Positions 62,221 through 64,000 of a stretch of DNA of 64,000 nucleotides are shown here, piece after piece. Position 1 is the first letter of the stretch, and every line of letters starts with the position of its first letter. The stretch spans positions 1,488,001 through 1,552,000 of the forward strand of contig CBDEHK010000001.1 of the NCBI GenBank assembly GCA_965238305.1, written 5' to 3'. The stretch is from CBDCGJ01 sp965238305 (GTDB taxonomy: Bacteria > Pseudomonadota > Alphaproteobacteria > GCA-2731375). The notes under the pieces were generated by a model that saw nothing but the letters and a program-made list of their open reading frames with translations, did no database searches and was not told the origin of the DNA. A program made the translations under genes and the position numbers.

Positions 62221-62659
62221 CATAGGTCGCCACACAGGGGTTGCATTGGCACGCGTGGTTCGACCTGGTGGTCGTGTTGTTGTTGTCGCTTGGCTTCCGG
62301 ACAGCACGGCTGTCGATTTGCGCAAGGTTGTTGCTCCGTTCGCTCCCGCGCCGCCGGCTTCTCCGCCGCCTTCGCCGTTCAACTGGGGTGACCCCAACTG
62401 GTTGCAACCTAATCTAGGAAAACATTTCCAACTCGGCCACGAAGGAGGTAAATTGACCCGTCGCCTAGCTAACGCAGAAGAAGCATGGAACGTCTACGAA
62501 AACGGTTTCGGCCCGATACATGCCACATCGCAATCGTTGGACAGTGAAAATCGGTTGCGATTGAAATCCGCATTCGAGGATTGGATTAACGGATTTAGTA
62601 CTGACCTTGGCATAGCCCTCAATTACTAATACTTGGTCACGGTTGGGATCAAGAAATAG
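62219..62659 (+). pseudogene. Truncated class I methyltransferase, C-terminal half only
   Basis: The open frame reads LARVVRPGGRVVVVAWLP (motif III region), then EEAWNVYENGFGPIHA and FSTDLGIALNY, the C-terminal half of a UbiE-like methyltransferase. The SAM-binding motif I half is missing; the frame opens after a stop at 62216-62218. At 62627 a TAA interrupts, and the frame goes on YLVTVGIKK to a TAG at 62657, which looks like the original end. It is thus a 5'-truncated gene with a further nonsense change. Confidence 0.7.
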
Positions 62660-62975
62660 TCCGTTTTGGGCAAATTCGCCGCCAGAACCCCCATGGTCAA
62701 ATTTCCACTTCATATTGGTGAGAGTAGGGTATCATATTATTCTGGCAAAACTGCCGCAATTTGGCGCCAATCATCACTGTCTGTTAATGATTTACGGCAA
62801 TAATGCAGTCGGTGAAATCACTCTTGCTACAGGGTCGTGAGCAAACTTGTCCAAAATCGGTAACCAAGAAGACAATAAATTGCATGAGATTGGCAAAATT
62901 CCGTAGGAGACGATGAAAAACTGGAACAAGCCATCCTGAACTCTACTGTTTGCTGGGTTTCTGTCACTGTCAATA
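62660..62975. other. Intergenic region upstream of the sensor gene
   Basis: 316 bp with no supported gene; the open frames here are short and lack ribosome sites. The promoter of the sensor gene should lie in this stretch. Confidence 0.45.
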
Positions 62976-64000
62976 ATGGATAAGTGTTTGCTCAATTTTG
63001 ACAATTTGATTAACAGCTGGACTTCAAGTGGGCGCCGCATCAAAGGCCCATTAGTAATTGTTGTCGCCTCGATTTTGGCTCTGTTGATAGCGATTTTGTT
63101 TATTGCAGGTTCAATATTTCAGAATAGCCGCCTAAACCAGGACCTGGAACGCGATATCAAATCCGTGATGCGAGCAATTGATCTGTCGGTTACGAAAGAT
63201 ACCGAAGCGCTAAACCAACTTTCGTTGGCAATCCTGAACCGTCCGGATCTCGAGCAACTGTTGATTTCTCGCGACAGGCAAGGGTTATTGAAGCGAACGC
63301 ACGGCCTTTTTGAAAAGCTCAATAGTCGGCATGGCGTGTCGCACTTTTATTTTCATTTGCCCTCAAGGGAAAACTTGCTACGCGTTCATCAGCCGAACCG
63401 TTTTGGCGATAAGATTATTCGACCGTCAATCCTTGAATCTTCTCTCACAAAGCGGGGTGCCAAAGGTATCGAAATGGGCCCGCTTGGCAGTTATACGCTC
63501 CGGGTGGTGCATCCATGGTGGGTTGGCGAAAGGCTGATAGGTTATATCGAGTTGGGTAAGGAAACCGGATCGATACTTACCGATATCAAAGCCAATAATG
63601 ATGTCGATCTGATTTGGTTCGCCAAGAAGCTATTTATCGATCGAAATGTCTGGAAGAAAAATCACATATTGGCAAACAGCCTCACCAGTTGGGATACGAT
63701 GTTTGACATGGTTGTCGTATCGACAACATCGGAAACACTTTTGCCAAAAGTGGTTGAGTTGCTGTCATCGGAAGCAAGTACAAACACCGCAAGCCCAACT
63801 TTGTTCACACAAAAAGGCCGCGAGTACGTTCTTGCGGTAAGACCGACGGTAGATTCAAACGACGAACAAGTCGGCCAGATTGCGATAATTCGAGACGTAA
63901 CTGTTAGTAAAGTAGCTTTTCGGAAAGTTGGCCTATTGGTTCTGGTTGCTGTGGTCTTGTTGTTTATGGCTTCTATTTTCCTGATTGGTCGTTTTGCGCG
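62976..64000 (+). CDS. Membrane-bound sensor protein with periplasmic sensing domain (cut by window edge)
   Basis: The first 341 codons of a gene that runs off the right edge, open throughout. A membrane helix (about 28-48, LVIVVASILALLIAILFIAG) is followed by a periplasmic domain of about 265 residues. This includes SRHGVSHFYFHLPSRENLLR, LESSLTKRGAKGIEMGPLGS and IGYIELGKETGSILTDI, typical of the double-sensor/Cache-like domains of histidine kinases and GGDEF proteins. A second helix begins near 318 (VGLLVLVAVVLLFMASIF). The output domain is beyond the window. Start ATG 62976 gives a normal N-terminus. Confidence 0.85.
   Translation, partial: MDKCLLNFDNLINSWTSSGRRIKGPLVIVVASILALLIAILFIAGSIFQNSRLNQDLERDIKSVMRAIDLSVTKDTEALNQLSLAILNRPDLEQLLISRDRQGLLKRTHGLFEKLNSRHGVSHFYFHLPSRENLLRVHQPNRFGDKIIRPSILESSLTKRGAKGIEMGPLGSYTLRVVHPWWVGERLIGYIELGKETGSILTDIKANNDVDLIWFAKKLFIDRNVWKKNHILANSLTSWDTMFDMVVVSTTSETLLPKVVELLSSEASTNTASPTLFTQKGREYVLAVRPTVDSNDEQVGQIAIIRDVTVSKVAFRKVGLLVLVAVVLLFMASIFLIGRFA

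Noticed and set aside
1..64000. tRNA or rRNA genes, CRISPR arrays, prophage or integrative-element integrases
   Set aside because: No cloverleaf-type TTCGAAT arms with acceptor stems, no evenly spaced direct repeats and no integrase or phage structural genes were recognised; a covariance-model scan was not possible here.

Overview
The window reads as chromosome of an alphaproteobacterium, probably a free-living aerobic heterotroph of the Rhodospirillales type. This is inferred from the mix of families: a Zur/Znu zinc locus with an alphaproteobacterial-type Zur box, NnrS, cytochrome c', an Flp pilin, a class III cyclase fused to TPRs, a PAS_5-type protein, many acyl-CoA enzymes and a complete Liv transporter. 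No rRNA, tRNA or CRISPR array was seen. Genes are dense, on both strands, and mostly in short operons.

Layout. 0-1.4 kb: two acyl-CoA dehydrogenases in tandem. 1.5-4.7 kb: zinc uptake, with znuA divergent from zur-znuC-znuB across a Zur-type operator. 4.8-10.2 kb: an exported protein, cytochrome c', a diheme cytochrome c, an EamA exporter, a Nudix hydrolase and NnrS. 10.3-15.3 kb: a complete branched-chain amino acid/amide ABC transporter with a strong hairpin after the binding protein. 15.4-21 kb: an oxidoreductase, an amidohydrolase/threonine-aldolase pair, an atypical response regulator, PdeM and KDPG aldolase. 21.1-33.3 kb: acyl-CoA ligase, a frameshifted class V aminotransferase, a YdjM-type membrane protein, enoyl-CoA hydratase, an AEC transporter, an aminotransferase, an acyl-CoA dehydrogenase broken by one in-frame TAG, thymidylate kinase, amidase and small unknowns.

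33.4-37.7 kb: an orphan Flp pilin, then a complete 2,954-bp IS1595-family transposon (34650-37603) with perfect 25-bp terminal inverted repeats and an 8-bp target duplication. Its four genes overlap end to start: transposase, DNA methyltransferase, an HNH-type restriction-endonuclease-like gene (broken by one TAG) and a 56-residue ORF. A restriction-modification cassette translationally coupled to a transposase is the most unusual system here.

37.9-47 kb: sulfoacetaldehyde acetyltransferase, a TetR regulator with two operator-like palindromes, a TPR/2OG-oxygenase protein, a three-subunit HcnABC-like amine dehydrogenase, a PAS protein and a methyltransferase. 47-57 kb: accessory-looking genes (esterase, lone peptide-transporter permease, NoeA-like methyltransferase, TauD-type and CmcJ/NvfI-type oxygenases, pentapeptide-repeat protein, VOC protein, intracellular-type subtilase). 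57-64 kb: a UPF0104-type membrane protein, a cyclase-TPR protein flanked by copies of a three-copy dispersed repeat, a fatty-acid desaturase, gene debris and the start of a membrane sensor protein.

Several genes are visibly broken (frameshift near 22985; TAG at 30021-30023 and 36773-36775; gene fragments at 47051 and 62219). This suggests either ongoing gene decay or, for the single-base lesions, assembly errors.
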